This document shows, piece by piece, positions 62,015-64,000 of a stretch of 64,000 nucleotides of DNA. The position numbers and the translations under genes are program-made. Each line of letters opens with the position of its first letter. The first letter of the stretch is position 1. The DNA comes from Candidatus Bathyarchaeota archaeon (lineage in GTDB: Archaea > Thermoproteota > Bathyarchaeia > Bathyarchaeales > Bathycorpusculaceae). The notes under the pieces were generated by a model. The model ran no database searches and was not told the origin of the DNA. It saw nothing but the letters and a program-made list of their open reading frames with translations. The stretch is from the NCBI GenBank assembly GCA_025058315.1, contig JANXET010000006.1, positions 19,173 through 83,172 of the forward strand. Direction: 5' to 3'.

Positions 62015-63268
62015 TCACTTCCTTAATTTTACCACTAGTCTTTCAAGAGCCTTAAGATTGGGCTCTATCACCTCAAATTTGGGAGCGCCTTCAAGAATAT
62101 GCTCCGAAGCCTTGAAGCCGCTTCCAGTGACGCAGCAAACAACTTCATCATCTGCTGATACCTTACCGGACTCAGCTAATTTTTTAAGCACGGCTACTGC
62201 AACGCCGCCTGCAGGCTCAGCGAAAATCCCCTCCGTTTTACCCAATAGTTTAATAGCCGATATTATTTCATCATCTGAGGCGGATTCAGCGACGCCTCCA
62301 GATTGGCGAACAGCTTTCAAGGCGTAAACCCCGTCTGCAGGATCTCCAATGGCCAAGCTCCGCGCCACGGTTTGGGGTTTCTCAACTGGTTCAACGCTGT
62401 CCTTTCCTGATTTAAAAGCCTTTACGATTGGGGAGCAGCCCTCAGGTTGGGCGGCGGTCAGCCTGGTGTTTTCATCGCTGATTAGCTCTAGTTCGTTAAA
62501 TTGTTTGAGTCCTCTGTTTATGGCGCATAGCAAAGCCCCACTTGCTGTTGGCACTATTATATGGTCGGGAGCTTTCCAGCCAAGTTGCTCGCATATTTCA
62601 AAGGCTAAGGTTTTTGAGCCTTCAACGTAGTAGGGGCGTATGTTTATGTTTGCGAAAGCCCAGTTGAAAGTTTCCGCTGCCTGAAGTGCAAGCCTGTTAA
62701 CCTCATCGTATGTTCCTTCCACTGCCACGATGTTTGCTCCATACGTTGCTGCCTGAGCGATTTTGTTAACCTCAGTATTTGAGGGAATAAATACATAGCA
62801 TGGCAGCCCAACTTTGGCGGCGTGTGCAGCTACGGCCGCGGCCAGGTTGCCCGTGGATGCGCAGCCAACAGCCTCCACATAAAATTCTAAAGCCTTGGAC
62901 ACTGCAACTGCGGCTGGTCTATCCTTGAAAGAGCCCGTGGGGTTGACGGTGTCGTCTTTGATATAAAGCGTTTTCAACCCTAAAGCCCTGGCCAAACGAT
63001 CACATTTACGGAGGGGGGTGTAGCCGGCCTTTAGATCTACAATTTTTTTCCAATCGTTTATTGGTAGAAGCTCGCGGTAACGCCAAATGGTTCGGGGTCT
63101 ACTATCAAACGAGGCTTTGCTGAGGTTTATGGAGTCAACATCGTATACCACTTCGAGGGGGCCAAAGCAGTGGATGCAAGCATAGACTTTTGTTGGCGGG
63201 AATTCTTTTCGGCACTCCCTACACCTAAGCGCCTTGACATAGCTGCCTTCGAGTTTAAACACCTCCAA
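62015..63268 (-). CDS. thrC: Threonine synthase
   Basis: 417 residues. An N-terminal zinc ribbon (ALRCRECRKEFP, YACIHCFGPLEV) is typical of archaeal ThrC. PLP lysine in NPTGSFKDRPAAVAVSKALE, then VGCASTGNLAAAVAAHAAKV and the glycine loop. It makes threonine from O-phosphohomoserine; the related fold next door acts on O-phosphoserine. First gene of the operon, four bases before the sulfur-carrier fusion. A TATA-like AATATATTAATTTA lies about 30 bases upstream of TTG 63268, supporting a leaderless start there. Confidence 0.92.
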   Translation of the reverse strand: MEVFKLEGSYVKALRCRECRKEFPPTKVYACIHCFGPLEVVYDVDSINLSKASFDSRPRTIWRYRELLPINDWKKIVDLKAGYTPLRKCDRLARALGLKTLYIKDDTVNPTGSFKDRPAAVAVSKALEFYVEAVGCASTGNLAAAVAAHAAKVGLPCYVFIPSNTEVNKIAQAATYGANIVAVEGTYDEVNRLALQAAETFNWAFANINIRPYYVEGSKTLAFEICEQLGWKAPDHIIVPTASGALLCAINRGLKQFNELELISDENTRLTAAQPEGCSPIVKAFKSGKDSVEPVEKPQTVARSLAIGDPADGVYALKAVRQSGGVAESASDDEIISAIKLLGKTEGIFAEPAGGVAVAVLKKLAESGKVSADDEVVCCVTGSGFKASEHILEGAPKFEVIEPNLKALERLVVKLRK

Positions 63269-63394
63269 CAGAGCTATGCAATAATGGAATTCCTAAATTA
63301 ATATATTTCTGAAAAAATTATTCCTTAAAGAATAAAACACCATAAAAGCTTAAAGAGCACAAGCTCCTTCTAAGGATTCACTTAAAATTTTAAG

Positions 63395-63469
63395 TGGGCC
63401 GGGCCGGATTTGAACCGGCGACCTTTCGGTTATCAGCCGAACGCTCCAACCAAGCTGAGCTACCGGCCC
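63395..63469 (-). tRNA. tRNA-Ile (GAT)
   Basis: Minus strand: acceptor GGGCCGG/CCGGCCC with discriminator A; D arm GCTCAGCTTGGTTGGAGC; anticodon stem TTCGG/CCGAA around CTGATAA, anticodon GAT; T arm GCCGGTTCAAATCCGGC. No intron. CCA not encoded. Confidence 0.95.
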
Positions 63470-63561
63470 GCTGCGACCTCTAGACTTTTATAAAAATCAA
63501 TCACCATTTTTAAGGTTTTCAGAACACTTTTAATCATTGTGTGGGCGTATCTACAAAAAAG

Positions 63562-63640
63562 GGGCCCGTGGCCAAGTATGGATCAAGGCGCCGGCCTCCG
63601 GAGCCGGAGAACGTGGGTTCAAATCCCACCGGGCCCGCCA
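63562..63640 (+). tRNA. tRNA-Arg (CCG)
   Basis: Acceptor GGGCCCG pairs with CGGGCCC, discriminator G, and an encoded CCA at 63638-63640. Anticodon stem CCGGC/GCCGG around CTCCGGA gives CCG. T arm GTGGG-TTCAAAT-CCCAC. No intron. Confidence 0.95.
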
Positions 63641-63798
63641 AAAACAAGCTGTTTTCAAGGAAAATTAAAATTGGTCTACCCTCTATATTTGTGGTTTGAT
63701 TTTGAGGGTGTAGCCGCACTTAAGCGACTGCTAGTGTTCGCACAATTGATTACAAGGAGTCATAGAAAAACGATACCGTTGGGATTCTATCCAAGGGG

Positions 63799-63826
63799 TG
63801 GTGGGGTAGCTGGGATTTGAACCCGC
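63799..63826 (-). other. Isolated tRNA 3'-end fragment
   Basis: On the minus strand GGGTTCAAATCCCAGCTACCCC plus ACCA (written in two parts: GGGTTCAAATCCC and AGCTACCCCACCA) looks like a T loop, T-stem 3' side, acceptor 3' strand and CCA. The T-stem 5' side (GCGGG) matches only three of five positions, and no GGGGTAG acceptor 5' strand occurs before the window ends. It may be the 3' exon of an interrupted or split tRNA, or an integration scar. Confidence 0.4.
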
Positions 63827-64000
63827 CACGGTTTGGAGATTTCTCCCGCAATTTCCCTTCTTTTTCTGTTTTAGGCATTTATCTTGGTTGTTTTGTTTGT
63901 CGGGGCTAATTTTTCTTTTGGTGAAGCCTTAAGTTGGATGTGTTTGTCGGTTTGGATTTCTTGCGTAGTAGGCTTCCCTCTGATTTATTAGACGATTTGG

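Noticed and set aside
1..64000. CRISPR array or integrated virus
   Set aside because: No spaced direct repeats, cas genes, integrase or capsid-like genes were seen; the tRNA fragment at the right end alone is not enough.

Overview
The window is archaeal. Evidence includes ribosomal proteins L15e and L13e beside RNase P subunits Rpp30 and Pop5, two EF-2-type GTPases, archaeal PurP, Thi4 and ThiD-ThiN, Hdr/Mvh genes, F420-type luciferase-like oxidoreductases, TATA boxes with leaderless starts, and a tRNA with an intron-like insertion. The gene mix (HdrABC-MvhADG hydrogenase, tungsten aldehyde oxidoreductase, ADP-forming acyl-CoA synthetase, anaerobic hydroxylamine reductase) fits a strictly anaerobic member of the Thermoproteota side, most plausibly Bathyarchaeia. 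That placement is inference; no rRNA is present to test it.

Layout. 0-11.5 kb: a small membrane protein, a DNA-binding/H-protein-like fusion, then one co-directional operon of GltD-like flavoprotein, MvhD-wHTH fusion, double-length HdrA, MvhD, HdrC, HdrB, MvhG, MvhA and a hydrogenase maturation protease, i.e. an H2-linked electron-bifurcating complex. 11.5-14.4 kb: tungsten aldehyde ferredoxin oxidoreductase with its ferredoxin subunit, divergent from a MoaD-like protein. 14.4-18.1 kb: peptidase, amidohydrolase, flavodoxin, tRNA-Met, a possible C/D sRNA and a thioredoxin-like protein. 18.1-24.5 kb: OGG1-type glycosylase, an EF-2 paralogue lacking the diphthamide histidine, canonical EF-2, and a kinase. 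24.5-28.2 kb: purE-purC-purP-purP. 28.3-32.4 kb: KaiC-like ATPase and two regulators. 32.5-39.1 kb: tRNA-Pro, an ADP-forming acyl-CoA synthetase pair, and an L15e-L13e-RNA-binding-Rpp30-Pop5 operon. 40.1-43.9 kb: a TPP riboswitch followed by thiC, thiDN and thi4. 44-45.6 kb: ACR3 arsenite pump and ArsR. 46.2-48.5 kb: regulator and hydroxylamine reductase. 49-50.8 kb: a decayed class III ribonucleotide reductase. 50.9-57.3 kb: two luciferase-like enzymes, an ECF-type S component, fdhD, decayed genes and small proteins.

57.5-63.3 kb is the most striking part. A JAMM metalloprotease, a SufS-like cysteine desulfurase, an E1-like activating enzyme, a three-part protein (ubiquitin-like sulfur carrier, ParB-fold domain, O-phosphoserine sulfhydrylase) and threonine synthase lie together on one strand. 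This resembles the actinobacterial CysO-CysM-Mec cysteine pathway, but the carrier's Gly-Gly tail is buried inside a fusion and would have to be released by proteolysis. tRNA-Ile, tRNA-Arg and a tRNA 3'-end fragment close the window.

Long gene-poor stretches are 39112-40100, 45622-46200, 48534-49030 and 53545-54480. The last 160 bases hold nothing I can identify.
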